DNA of 64,000 nt, taken from NCBI RefSeq assembly GCF_000443995.1, contig NZ_AUMC01000006.1, positions 434,001 to 498,000 of the forward strand. The letters are read 5' to 3'. The stretch comes from Bacteriovorax sp. BAL6_X (GTDB lineage: Bacteria; Bdellovibrionota; Bacteriovoracia; Bacteriovoracales; Bacteriovoracaceae). This document shows, piece after piece, positions 8,051 to 16,472 of this stretch. Every line of letters begins with the position of its first letter. The first letter of the stretch is position 1. A program made the position numbers and the translations under genes. The notes under the pieces are model-generated. The model did no database searches and was not told the origin of the DNA. It saw nothing but the letters and a program-made list of their open reading frames with translations.

Positions 8051-8076
8051 GGCCCGCGAATGCGGGCCTTCTTTTT
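8051..8076. terminator. Bidirectional intrinsic terminator
   Basis: GGCCCGC-GAAT-GCGGGCC forms a perfect 7-bp GC stem with a tetraloop. T-runs flank it on both strands (TTCTTTTT after it on plus, TTTTTTATTT on minus). It ends the small lipoprotein gene from one side and phnDCE from the other. Confidence 0.9.
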
Positions 8077-8092
8077 ATATAAACTAGTTATA

Positions 8093-9187
8093 CTATTTGA
8101 TAGCTTCTCTAATTTTAGAAGATAGCCAGTCCATTATCCATACAATCGCAGCAATTACGATTACTAGAAGACCAACTTCATTCCACTTTGCCAGACCTTG
8201 GTACTGCATTAGCATAGTACCAATACCACCTCCACCAACTAGACCAATAACTGTGGCCATACGAACGTTGATGTCCCAACGATAGATTGAGAAAGATAGG
8301 TATGGAAGAACGATTTGAGGAACAACACCAAACCAAATTACTTGGATAGGGTGAGCACCTGTTGCCATCATTGCTTCGATTGGTCCGTTTGAAACGTTTT
8401 CAATTTGCTCAGAGTATAGCTTTGATAGTGAAGATACTGAGTGAAGGCAAAGTGCCATCATACCTGCGAAAGGCCCGATTCCAACCCATACTGAGAAGAT
8501 AATCGCCCATACTAGTGGCTCAATTGAACGCGAAACGTTTAAGAAGAATCTTACGACAGAGTAAACTGTCATTGTAAGTCGAGACCCATTCATAAGGTTT
8601 CTTGCTGCAAAGAATGCTAGAACAAATGCAATTGGAAGTGCAACTGCTGTCGCAATAAATGCCATGTAGATCGTTTCAATTGCTGCAAAAAGAGCTTCTT
8701 CAAAAATTGCAAAGTTTGGTGTTAGAAGCGCTGAAAAAATTCTCTTTGCACCAGTCATTCCTGATTCAGAAAGGAACTCATAAATTGAAATTTGTGAAAC
8801 ATAAATACTAGCAATAAATGTTAGTACTACAGTTGCAATAAGAACGAATGAGAACGGCTCTTTCATAAATAGAGTATTCTCATCTCTTTTCATTATTCCT
8901 GTAAGGCCACGTCCAAGAGACATTTTAGTTGTGTAAAGAGCTGCTGCTACTACAAAACCTGCTCCAAGAGCAATAAGTGGCTGGTTCCAAGTAAAATCAG
9001 GGTAGCGTAGACCAAGAATTAGTCTCTCCCATACGATCTTCCATGAAACAAGAATCATGTATGACCAAAGAAGAAAATCAATTAAGAAAGAAAAGAAATT
9101 CATCTTAACTTTATATGATGTGTACTCTTCTCTTGGTTTTGGTAAGTTATTAACTTGCGTATCTGCCGTTTGAGTCGTCGTTGTCAT
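8093..9187 (-). CDS. phnE: Phosphonate-type ABC transporter permease PhnE
   Basis: 364-residue inner-membrane permease. The C-terminal 230 residues carry about five membrane segments and the binding-protein-dependent transport EAA loop (EAMMATGAHPIQVIWFGVVP), as in PhnE. It is longer than the usual 260-290 residues because of an N-terminal extension of about 100 residues with two or three extra hydrophobic segments. It lies 24 bp after phnC on the same strand and is the last gene of phnD-phnC-phnE. It would form the channel for uptake of phosphonate, phosphite or phosphate; the substrate cannot be read from the sequence. Confidence 0.9.
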   Translation of the reverse strand: MTTTTQTADTQVNNLPKPREEYTSYKVKMNFFSFLIDFLLWSYMILVSWKIVWERLILGLRYPDFTWNQPLIALGAGFVVAAALYTTKMSLGRGLTGIMKRDENTLFMKEPFSFVLIATVVLTFIASIYVSQISIYEFLSESGMTGAKRIFSALLTPNFAIFEEALFAAIETIYMAFIATAVALPIAFVLAFFAARNLMNGSRLTMTVYSVVRFFLNVSRSIEPLVWAIIFSVWVGIGPFAGMMALCLHSVSSLSKLYSEQIENVSNGPIEAMMATGAHPIQVIWFGVVPQIVLPYLSFSIYRWDINVRMATVIGLVGGGGIGTMLMQYQGLAKWNEVGLLVIVIAAIVWIMDWLSSKIREAIK

Positions 9188-9211
9188 TATTTAATCCTAT
9201 ATCCAAAAAAC

Positions 9212-9973
9212 TTAGTTAATTGTTACTTCTACAGCGTCTTCACCGTAGATTGTCTGGAACCATTCTTCGTTAATATCAAGTGGTTGACCTTCATAAATTA
9301 GCTTTCCACCTTTTAGAGCAACTACGCGTGAAGCGTATTCTCTAACAAGTGATAAGAAGTGAAGGTTACAGATAACAGTAACACCAAGTTCTTCGTTAAC
9401 TTTCTTAAGGTATTGCATTACTGAGTGAGAAGTTGCAGGGTCAAGTGACGCTACAGGCTCATCGGCAAGAAGTACCTTAGGGTTTTGCATAAGAGCGCGA
9501 GCAATAGCAACACGTTGCTGTTGACCACCTGAAAGGTTGTCCGCACGTACGTTTTCTTTACCTTCAAGACCAACGATTTTGATGTATTCCATTGCTTTTT
9601 TCTTATCTTCTTCAGAGTAGATACCAAGTACTGACTTGATAACACCTGTTCTTGCAAGTGTTCCAGAAAGAACGTTTGTCATAACAGTTCTTCTTGGGAT
9701 TAAGTTAAAGTGTTGGAAGATCATACCGATGTGTGAGCGAGCACTTCTCATTGCTGCACCCTTTAGTTTCGTGATGTCTTTTCCTTCGAAGATGATCTCA
9801 CCACTTGTTACATCGTGAAGGCGGTTCATACATCTAAGCATTGTCGACTTACCTGAACCAGACAGACCGATAATAACAAGGAACTCACCCTTGTTAACGT
9901 TAAAGCTAACGTTGTTTAGAGCGTGGCATCCGTTAGGATAAACTTTGTTAACATTTTTAACTTCTAGAATCAT
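9212..9973 (-). CDS. phnC: Phosphonate-type ABC transporter ATP-binding protein PhnC
   Basis: 253 residues. Walker A GLSGSGKST (about 36-44), Q-loop in FQHFNLIPRR, ABC signature LSGGQQQR (about 148-155), Walker B VLLADEP and the H-switch region (ICNLHF, with His after the Leu) are all present. It energises uptake through PhnE with solute delivered by PhnD. It sits in the middle of the phnDCE operon, 28 bp after phnD. No C-P lyase or phosphonatase gene lies in the window, so the operon serves uptake only, as far as can be seen here. Confidence 0.95.
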   Translation of the reverse strand: MILEVKNVNKVYPNGCHALNNVSFNVNKGEFLVIIGLSGSGKSTMLRCMNRLHDVTSGEIIFEGKDITKLKGAAMRSARSHIGMIFQHFNLIPRRTVMTNVLSGTLARTGVIKSVLGIYSEEDKKKAMEYIKIVGLEGKENVRADNLSGGQQQRVAIARALMQNPKVLLADEPVASLDPATSHSVMQYLKKVNEELGVTVICNLHFLSLVREYASRVVALKGGKLIYEGQPLDINEEWFQTIYGEDAVEVTIN

Positions 9974-10001
9974 TTCATTCTCTCTTTATTTTAAATAAAA
10001 C

Positions 10002-10919
10002 CTATTTCTTGTTTAGTTGTTCTTCAAGATTGATATTTAATGTTTTAATTACGTTTCTTAGTCCATCGTAATCTGCATCAGTTGTATCAACTAGGCCACC
10101 GACACTGTAAATATTTTCGAATACATCTTTACCTTCTGGAGTAGAGATATATTTCTTAACGGCCGCAATAAATTTTTCAGTTACTTCTGCAGGAAGCTCT
10201 TTTCTAAATACGAATGGGTCGTTTGGAATTTTTTCTGTGATTTGAACGATTTTTACTTTTTCTTCGACATCTGGGAATTGAGTTTTTACACGAGAGCGTG
10301 CATCACGGATCGTTCCGTCTGAAGATGGAGCAGAGTAGTAAGTTGCACCAGCATCTACTTGTCTTTGGTATACCATCGTTACAACGTTATCATGCTTAAT
10401 AGCAAAAGTTGTATTACCTGGTTTAACTTCATTTTCCATCATGATTTTAAGTGGAAACATATAACCTGATGTTGATGAAGGATCTGTGTAAGCGAACTTC
10501 TTTCCTTCTAGGTCTTTGATTGAGTTAATTCCGCTATCTACGTGAGCGATGATTTGCCCTTGGTAGTAGTCATGTCCATAACGAAGAACTTTTAGTTTAG
10601 CACTTGCTCCATACTTCTCATTTGCCATTAGGTAACCAAAAGAGTTCATAACTGCAATGTCAGCTCTTTTTGAACCAAATGATTCAACTACTGAAATGTA
10701 GTTTGTCGGGATACCTGTTTTGAAAAATAGGCCAGTCTCTTTTTCTAAGAATTTGATAAAGTGAACTGAGTTAGATGCAATTGTGTCTGCATCGACTGAA
10801 GGTGTGAAGTATAGTTTTACAGGATTGTCTTTACTTCCTAATTTCATATCTCTCTTACAAGAGATTCCTGTTGTTATTGCTAGTACTAAGCTCATTACCG
10901 CAACAATAGTGTGTTTCAT
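10002..10919 (-). CDS. phnD: Phosphonate/phosphite/phosphate-binding lipoprotein PhnD
   Basis: 305 residues from the ATG with GGAG about 8 bases upstream; the longer frame from 11003 has no ribosome site. Signal peptide with a lipobox ending GISC (Cys near residue 20), so it is likely a membrane-tethered solute-binding protein. The body matches the PhnD/TauA-like periplasmic-binding fold: VKLYFTPSVDADT near the start, SYGSxR-like VVESFGSKRADIAVMNS, and DPSSTSGYMFPL around the ligand site. It captures the substrate for PhnC-PhnE. A TTGACA box lies upstream at about 11027-11032 on the minus strand, but a matching -10 is not convincing. Confidence 0.92.
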   Translation of the reverse strand: MKHTIVAVMSLVLAITTGISCKRDMKLGSKDNPVKLYFTPSVDADTIASNSVHFIKFLEKETGLFFKTGIPTNYISVVESFGSKRADIAVMNSFGYLMANEKYGASAKLKVLRYGHDYYQGQIIAHVDSGINSIKDLEGKKFAYTDPSSTSGYMFPLKIMMENEVKPGNTTFAIKHDNVVTMVYQRQVDAGATYYSAPSSDGTIRDARSRVKTQFPDVEEKVKIVQITEKIPNDPFVFRKELPAEVTEKFIAAVKKYISTPEGKDVFENIYSVGGLVDTTDADYDGLRNVIKTLNINLEEQLNKK

Positions 10920-11057
10920 TGGTTGTTCTCCTCGTATATTGAACCCTAATATATATAGAAACCTAAAAAAATCTAACATTTTGAAATTACGCTCTTTTAG
11001 CATGAATAAGACAGTTTTTTAATGTCAACCTAATCACAATTATAATTATCTTTAAAA

Positions 11058-11073
11058 ACTGAATAATTTCAGT
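11058..11073. promoter_or_regulatory. Palindrome between phnD and the 86-aa gene
   Basis: ACTGAA-TAAT-TTCAGT is a perfect 16-bp palindrome in the 221-bp region between divergent genes. It could be an operator for either. It does not resemble a Pho box. The short AT-rich half-sites make this a low-weight call. Confidence 0.3.
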
Positions 11074-11140
11074 AATTTAGTAAAGGTAGTTTTTATAATA
11101 TTTAATCTTTGTTTAATTTGATCAAGGTTATAATTGAAGC

Positions 11141-11401
11141 ATGGCGTTAAATATCAAAAAACTCGAAATTCCTGTGCGTCCAACTGATCGATTAAGCTCA
11201 GATCAGACTCGCGTCAAAAGGTTACACAAGGGATGTGATGGCTCAAGAAATTTTGATGAGAGCGATAATGATAGCAAGCGTATGTCATTAATAAAAAGCT
11301 TCCTTGAAGAGCTGTATGAACGCAAATACTCTGTGAAAAAGAAACTCAAGGACAAGAAAGAAAAGGTAAATGAGGCCATTAGAAGATTAGATATTCTCTA
11401 G
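11141..11401 (+). CDS. Small charged hypothetical protein
   Basis: 86 residues, very rich in Lys, Arg and Asp, with a C-terminal helix of alternating charges (about 50-80) that could form a short coiled coil or bind nucleic acid. No signal peptide, membrane segment or known domain is seen. No strong ribosome site precedes the ATG (only AAGG-like purines around 11127). It ends 15 bp before the end of the convergent 484-residue gene. Length and codon use are compatible with a real gene, but support is modest. Confidence 0.55.
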   Translation: MALNIKKLEIPVRPTDRLSSDQTRVKRLHKGCDGSRNFDESDNDSKRMSLIKSFLEELYERKYSVKKKLKDKKEKVNEAIRRLDIL

Positions 11402-11415
11402 TTATTTCTGTGGCC

Positions 11416-12864
11416 CTATAATCCGGAGGTTGGACAAAAATCAAGATGGTTTGGCCTTAGTAAAGTTGTTTTCTTTAGGGCCTGGTGGGCCAATTTTCCA
11501 AGTTTTGATTCTGTAAAAATCACTCTTTTAAGTTCTCTGGGAGATTCTAATAAAATTATTTCTTCATTCATGAGAATCTGTAATCGTTGCATAAGTATTA
11601 ATGCTAGATCCTTATGGTAAGGATCAAGGCTTGGATAGAGCTTAATAAGATTTTGATGAATATACTGTTGAGTTTCCCTGTGCGACTCAAAGATATACTG
11701 ACAGGCCATAAATACTAGTTCAAGCTTGGCAATCAAAAATTTCTGGTTTCCCGATAATTTCTTAGCAAAGACAATGGCAAGTTGAAGCTGGTGATAACAT
11801 TCTTCAGAATTATTGCTATTAAAGGCCACTTGAGCATGATTTAGATAATTCTTTATTGTAAAAATCTCTTTTATGGACTTTGATATCCTTGGCCTTTTTG
11901 TCGTAACTGACTGTCTCGATTGAAAAAGCTCACTGTAGTGAATTTGCTTAACTTCAAAGTTTTTTGAATCGATAAGAGAAAGGTAGATATCATTTGAATC
12001 AATCGTTAGTGCTGAAACAGTAGTTGGCCAATGCTTCTTTTTATAAGTTTCGAGATGATATTTAAAGGCGTCTTTTATTTTTCGTGATTTAGCGTCGCGA
12101 ATATCTACTTCTTGGCCATCGATTGCGATGATTTTATAATTACCTAGAGAGTCTTTTATGTGAAACTCCCAATGAAAGACTAATTGCTGTCCTTTTAAAA
12201 ATTTCTCAACTTCATTAATATCATTGAAGCCAAGTAAGATAACAAGTGCAAGGAAGCTAGCACTCATTCCAAGATAGTTAATTTTAAGAGCATCTCTTTG
12301 AACTAATTGAACACTTAGGCCGGCCTCATTTACACCACCATAAGTTGCAAATGGAGACATGAGATTTTGAATCACGATTGCTTCAAGATTTTCTTGCGTT
12401 TTGAAATGTACAAATCTTAGCTTGTCGTTAAAAGTTTCTTGAATAGGTGTATTGATTAACTGAATAGGAGAGTTATCTTCAAGGTGATGATCCTTAATTC
12501 CATCAAAGATTGCACTTGGATTATTTAAGTACTCATGCATAAAACTTAAGTAAAGAGCGTCCTTAGGACTAATACCAAGGCCTCTGGCATAGCTGTTAAT
12601 TAGCTTATTGTATGAACTTTTATAGAGCTCTTGCGAATCTTCTTTTTCCTTTAAAAACGAACTTTGGTAGGCAAATACTTGACTGAAGAGCTTGTGGATG
12701 GCCCCTTTTAAGATATTTGGCCCAAAGTATGAACTTTCCTTCAGGTTGCTCCAGGCAAGATTTACGTCTTCCTTATCTAATGCGGCCAATTGATAAATTG
12801 ATTCCTCTAAGTTGTCGAAGAGTTCTATGTATAACGGAGAATTTTCTTTAAATGGAGCGCTCAT
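11416..12864 (-). CDS. Uncharacterised protein with resemblance to C45-type Ntn hydrolases
   Basis: 482 residues from the ATG at 12864; a TTG 36 bases upstream is the alternative. No signal peptide or membrane segment is evident. The central part (about 155-270) has GGVNEAGLSVQ, then a long Leu-rich helix and HWEFHIKDSLGNYKIIAIDG, an order reminiscent of the acyl-CoA:6-APA acyltransferase/C45 peptidase fold (GxNExGL). The expected N-terminal nucleophile Cys is not seen, so activity is doubtful. The C-terminal 150 residues look helical and repeat-like (TPR-like). The start codon overlaps the divergent gene's start by two bases. The family assignment is tentative. Confidence 0.6.
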   Translation of the reverse strand: MSAPFKENSPLYIELFDNLEESIYQLAALDKEDVNLAWSNLKESSYFGPNILKGAIHKLFSQVFAYQSSFLKEKEDSQELYKSSYNKLINSYARGLGISPKDALYLSFMHEYLNNPSAIFDGIKDHHLEDNSPIQLINTPIQETFNDKLRFVHFKTQENLEAIVIQNLMSPFATYGGVNEAGLSVQLVQRDALKINYLGMSASFLALVILLGFNDINEVEKFLKGQQLVFHWEFHIKDSLGNYKIIAIDGQEVDIRDAKSRKIKDAFKYHLETYKKKHWPTTVSALTIDSNDIYLSLIDSKNFEVKQIHYSELFQSRQSVTTKRPRISKSIKEIFTIKNYLNHAQVAFNSNNSEECYHQLQLAIVFAKKLSGNQKFLIAKLELVFMACQYIFESHRETQQYIHQNLIKLYPSLDPYHKDLALILMQRLQILMNEEIILLESPRELKRVIFTESKLGKLAHQALKKTTLLRPNHLDFCPTSGL

Positions 12865-13108
12865 GACTAATATTTTAAGTTCACTTGTTAATCCTAGCAA
12901 TCAAACTTTTATTGCCGTATGTGTTGCCTTATCAGGCTTAAGAGTGGCCATTGAGTTAACTCGATATTCACCAGCTAATTGGCCTATTTCAAAACAGTTT
13001 TCTAAAAATTTTGGTGAAGATTTCACACAAAGGTTTCACAAAGTTGGACTCTATATTTGTATTGGACAAATTATTCTGTGGGCGCCTGAGCTTCTATTTG
13101 CTTCTTAG
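12863..13108 (+). CDS. Small hydrophobic membrane protein
   Basis: 81 residues from the ATG with GGAG about 6 bases upstream (TGGAGCGCTCATG). Two hydrophobic stretches, at about 15-30 and near the C-terminus (about 60-80), suggest an inner-membrane protein. No family is recognised. Its start codon shares CAT/ATG bases with the start of the gene on the opposite strand, and its 3' end overlaps the convergent App1-type gene by 38 bp. Tightly constrained at both ends, it is nevertheless supported by the ribosome site. Confidence 0.6.
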   Translation: MTNILSSLVNPSNQTFIAVCVALSGLRVAIELTRYSPANWPISKQFSKNFGEDFTQRFHKVGLYICIGQIILWAPELLFAS

Positions 13109-14192
13109 AATCTTCATTAAGAAGGTTTCCGTCATATAACTCAATCTTTCCATGATAAGAATTAAATGGAGCACGAATATTAAGTTGTGACTCATTACCT
13201 TTCTTTCTTATGTAGATTTTTACTTCTTTATCAAGTCCGTGGTGTTTGACGTTATCTTTGATTTGGAAAATTTTATTTAAGAAGAGTCCGTTTTGACGGG
13301 CCGTAACCTTAAAGTCTTCTACGCGTTTTAGCTCATTCCATAGTTGTCTTGGTTCCACTCGTCCGGACATTAGTTCCGAAAATGTTAAATAGATTAGTGG
13401 ATCAGACTCAAAATTATCACCCATTAAAACAACTGAAGATGGAATATCTGTCATATTTACAATATCAAGGAGGTGGCCAAGTTTATAGATTCCTTGTGTC
13501 TTGATATCTTTTGGAGTTAAATCATTTTCTAAGATCGAAAGAATACGACGATAGTCTTTTAAAAAGATACCTGCCGTAAAAATCTCATTAGCGTAAAGCC
13601 AATCGCGAATTGCATCTTCATAAAAGTGTGGAGATGCAGATAGAATAAATGGGTGGTAGCCCATTTCAATATATGATTTTAAAAGCTTTACAGAATTGTC
13701 TAGTGTTGGATAGTTCTTAAGAGGACTCGTAAGAGAATCGTAGATTTCACTAGGCTTAGAGTACTTTGTTTCAACTAATGTTTTATCAAAGTCACAAATA
13801 ATGATCTTGCGATTATCCGTAATTTTTAATGGGATAAATGTCCCAAGGTGTAATTCAAGACCTGGGTATTTTGAAATCTCGTAGGCCTCAATCTTTGCTA
13901 AGCAATCTTTACAGTTTTTAGGAAGAGGAATTTTGGCAAGTAGGCCACCATATGAATCTGTTTCTAGGTTCTTTGTGAATAATTCCTTATTATTGTGATC
14001 AAGGGCCACTACTTTGATTTCGAATTCATAGGCCCTAAGTAACTTATATGCTTGAATAGGAAAACGTGCTTCAAATTTTTCAAAATCCTTATTCTTCGAA
14101 TACAGGTTTTCACTCATTGTGAAGTCTGCCTTGATATTAAGGTAGTTATTCGTTTGAATTGCTAAAAAATTTACGGCCTTGGCCCTTTTCAA
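13071..14192 (-). CDS. App1-type phosphatase domain protein (DUF2183, HAD fold)
   Basis: 373 residues. The central part carries HAD-superfamily signatures in App1 (phosphatidate phosphatase, DUF2183) order: IIICDFDKTL near residue 130, LSASPHFYEDAI near 185 and VVLMGDNFESDPLIY near 255. The two aspartates of DFDKT would be nucleophile and general acid. The N-terminal 120 residues look like a beta-sandwich. In yeast App1 hydrolyses phosphatidate; in bacteria the substrate is not known. There is no signal peptide, so it is likely cytoplasmic. It is a single gene, divergent from the MgtC-like gene with 55 bp between them. Confidence 0.85.
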   Translation of the reverse strand: MKRAKAVNFLAIQTNNYLNIKADFTMSENLYSKNKDFEKFEARFPIQAYKLLRAYEFEIKVVALDHNNKELFTKNLETDSYGGLLAKIPLPKNCKDCLAKIEAYEISKYPGLELHLGTFIPLKITDNRKIIICDFDKTLVETKYSKPSEIYDSLTSPLKNYPTLDNSVKLLKSYIEMGYHPFILSASPHFYEDAIRDWLYANEIFTAGIFLKDYRRILSILENDLTPKDIKTQGIYKLGHLLDIVNMTDIPSSVVLMGDNFESDPLIYLTFSELMSGRVEPRQLWNELKRVEDFKVTARQNGLFLNKIFQIKDNVKHHGLDKEVKIYIRKKGNESQLNIRAPFNSYHGKIELYDGNLLNEDSKKQIEAQAPTE

Positions 14193-14247
14193 CTTATAAT
14201 TCCTTGTTAAAATAGACTTTAGTTTATTTTATTCCACAAGAGGTTAT

Positions 14248-14955
14248 ATGTATATTGAATTCATTGGAGAGCAACCAGTTTATATTTCGATGGGCATCAA
14301 AGTTGTTAGCTCAATCTTTCTAGGTGGCTTTATTGGATATGACCGTGAGCAGAAGATGAAGTCTGCTGGAATAAAGACAAATATGCTCATCTGCCTTGGG
14401 GCAGCGACATATACTTCTCTTAGTGTTTTGACCATGAGTGAGCATATGGGGACTGTGGCCGACCCCAATAGAATGGCCGCACAAATTGTAAGTGGGATAG
14501 GTTTCTTAGGTGCGGGTGCTATCATTCAAGGCCGTGGTAATGTTGTTGGAATGACGACTGCTGCAACTGTTTGGGTCGTTGCTGCTATTGGGATGACTGT
14601 TGGTTTTGGCTACCCTGTCATTGCTGCTTTGATTACAGTTTCTCTCTTTGCCGTACTGCGCTTGATTAACCCTGTTTATCGTATGCTTGAGTCGGATAAG
14701 GCAAAGCAAAATTACTATATTGAAGTACTTTCAAATGGCCGAAACCGTGGCCATGTTAAAGAAATTCTTTACTCTAGAGTAGAGGATATTGAGATAGTAA
14801 GTGAAGAAGTTCTCGATGCAGTTTCGGATGAAAGACTCCTAACTCTTAATGTTCAGCTACACCCACGTTGGGTTGCACCAATTAAGCGTGAAATTAAGAC
14901 ACTAATTCGTGTAAATAAGGTTGAATTTCATCAAAGAGATCGCGATATTTTATAA
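14248..14955 (+). CDS. MgtC/SapB family membrane protein
   Basis: 235 residues. The N-terminal 145 residues hold four or five membrane segments with the MgtC hallmark: FIGYDREQK, then GIKTNMLICLGAA, then RMAAQIVSGIGFLGAGAII and GLTTAAT-like GMTTAATVWVVAAIGM. The C-terminal 90 residues form a small soluble domain of ACT-like look. MgtC proteins affect Mg homeostasis, F-type ATPase activity and survival in low Mg or acid; the precise role in this organism is inferred. A good AGAGG lies before the ATG. It ends 3 bp before the convergent coiled-coil gene. Confidence 0.92.
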   Translation: MYIEFIGEQPVYISMGIKVVSSIFLGGFIGYDREQKMKSAGIKTNMLICLGAATYTSLSVLTMSEHMGTVADPNRMAAQIVSGIGFLGAGAIIQGRGNVVGMTTAATVWVVAAIGMTVGFGYPVIAALITVSLFAVLRLINPVYRMLESDKAKQNYYIEVLSNGRNRGHVKEILYSRVEDIEIVSEEVLDAVSDERLLTLNVQLHPRWVAPIKREIKTLIRVNKVEFHQRDRDIL

Positions 14956-14958
14956 AAA

Positions 14959-16134
14959 TTATCTTTTTGCAATACGATAGGTAAGAGTCGAAGTTTGTTC
15001 ATCATAATTTCGACTTACCTTTCTTCCATCAAGAATTTCAGGGATATCAAATTGTTTCACAAGGCTTTCTGAACGTTTTGACTTAAATGTACTACCGTTT
15101 TCTTCAACTCTTTGATCAAACTTTCTGTTTTGTGTAACTGTAATACCACGTTCTTGAGCATTGATATGGATAGTTTCTTGTTCGTGCTTAGGCACTTCAA
15201 TTGAAAAATAATAATAGTTTTGATCACTCTTGATAGTAGGCTCTAACTTTGTAATATTATAGAAGCTATCTTGTCCTCTATCTTGAATCGTTTCCTTGGC
15301 CTTTGTATAGTAGTTCTTAAGAGTATTAAGCTCTTGATCTATTTTTGTTTTAAGTCTTCCCATAAGCCCTTGATGTTCTTTTTGAAGGGCCGCATACTTT
15401 TGCTCAAAAGCATCCTTTCTACTTTTAACTGTATCTTCATGGAATGCCTTTTGTGATTTAAGCTCATTTTGTTGGAAGGCATCTGTTTGTGTTAGCTTTT
15501 GATAATGATCACTCTTTAGCTTAGACACCTCTTTGCGTTGCTCTTTTTCAAGATCTTTCACAGTTGTTGAATTTTCTTTAGAGAGCTTTTGAACACGTTG
15601 ATCAAATTGCTTATTTATACGTTGAATAAAACCATCATTTCGAACTGAGATCTCATTTGCAAGGTTCTTAGCCTTTGCCGTCTCATCAATAATGAATTCT
15701 TCATTGTCATATTTTATCTTATTGGCCAGATCATTAACGGTATTAGTTGTGTCTTCAAGTTCATCGCGTCCTCTTTGATGAACATACTCTAATTGCTGTT
15801 GATAATTGTCTCTTATGGAGTCAATATTTGCATCAGCTTGAAGTTTGGCAAAATCCTCTTGCTTGGCAAATTGCTGGCCTGTTTTTTCAAGACTCTCTTT
15901 GATATCATTGAGTCTTGCCTCTTTATTATTGAGTGACTCGATTATAGCAACTTGATTCTGATCGCGTACTGAATCGAGTTTTTCTTCACCGATAACTCTT
16001 TGGTCATTTGCCATTTGATTATAATTTTTGCGGATTGACTCAATCTCTTGTTTCTTATCTTTAATAAGACGCTCGCGCTCATTTTTAAGCTTTAGATTCT
16101 GTTTCGCAAATTGGTTGCTATCTTCAATTCTCAT
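14959..16134 (-). CDS. Long coiled-coil protein with C-terminal alpha-crystallin-like domain
   Basis: 391 residues. Residues 1-300 are almost entirely heptad-like, rich in Glu, Lys, Gln and Asn, and predict a long helical coiled coil. The last 95 residues look like a small heat-shock (HSP20/alpha-crystallin) beta-sandwich: YYYFSIEVPKHEQETIHINAQ, a mid strand ITVTQNRKF and a closing TSTLTYRIAKR, with the usual alternation. No signal peptide. The ATG overlaps the stop of the preceding small gene (ATGA), so it is the third gene of a three-gene operon. Fusing a chaperone-like cap to a long rod suggests a structural or scaffold role; this is inference. Confidence 0.75.
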   Translation of the reverse strand: MRIEDSNQFAKQNLKLKNERERLIKDKKQEIESIRKNYNQMANDQRVIGEEKLDSVRDQNQVAIIESLNNKEARLNDIKESLEKTGQQFAKQEDFAKLQADANIDSIRDNYQQQLEYVHQRGRDELEDTTNTVNDLANKIKYDNEEFIIDETAKAKNLANEISVRNDGFIQRINKQFDQRVQKLSKENSTTVKDLEKEQRKEVSKLKSDHYQKLTQTDAFQQNELKSQKAFHEDTVKSRKDAFEQKYAALQKEHQGLMGRLKTKIDQELNTLKNYYTKAKETIQDRGQDSFYNITKLEPTIKSDQNYYYFSIEVPKHEQETIHINAQERGITVTQNRKFDQRVEENGSTFKSKRSESLVKQFDIPEILDGRKVSRNYDEQTSTLTYRIAKR

Positions 16135-16472
16135 AGAGCTGTATCAACTCCTTGCTCTAGCACTTGTGCTTCTTGTGGATTTGTCGTGTCCATGAGCTTT
16201 GCTAGGGGAGCATCACAAACTGGATCTCCTCCGGTGTGTCCCTTACACATCCAAGTGTTTAGGAGATTTACGCGAATAGAACGGTTTCCACCGTGGTATT
16301 TCACATAAGAATTTGGGTCTAATGTGGAGGTAATTACTACACTTGCTGGCCCTCTTGGATTTAGGCGTGAAGAAACCATGTATTGATAAACACGGTACTC
16401 AGCACTAGCGCTTACAGTGATTGCAATTGTTGCAACGGTGAAGAGTATTTTACTGAAGCTGTGGATTAGCAT
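16131..16472 (-). CDS. Small exported protein, operon middle gene
   Basis: 113 residues with a signal peptide (hydrophobic core about 8-22, cleavage after SASA). The mature part has two cysteines (WMCKGH and PVCDAP) that may be bonded, and a PASVVITSTLDPNSYVK stretch. It begins inside the upstream gene (23-bp overlap) with AAGGA about 11 bases before the ATG, and its stop overlaps the coiled-coil gene by 4 bp. No family is recognised. Its co-transcription with a cytoplasmic coiled-coil protein is notable because it is exported. Confidence 0.7.
   Translation of the reverse strand: MLIHSFSKILFTVATIAITVSASAEYRVYQYMVSSRLNPRGPASVVITSTLDPNSYVKYHGGNRSIRVNLLNTWMCKGHTGGDPVCDAPLAKLMDTTNPQEAQVLEQGVDTAL

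Noticed and set aside
10920-11003. N-terminal extension of PhnD
   Set aside because: It has no ribosome site; the internal ATG has GGAG upstream and begins a good lipoprotein signal.
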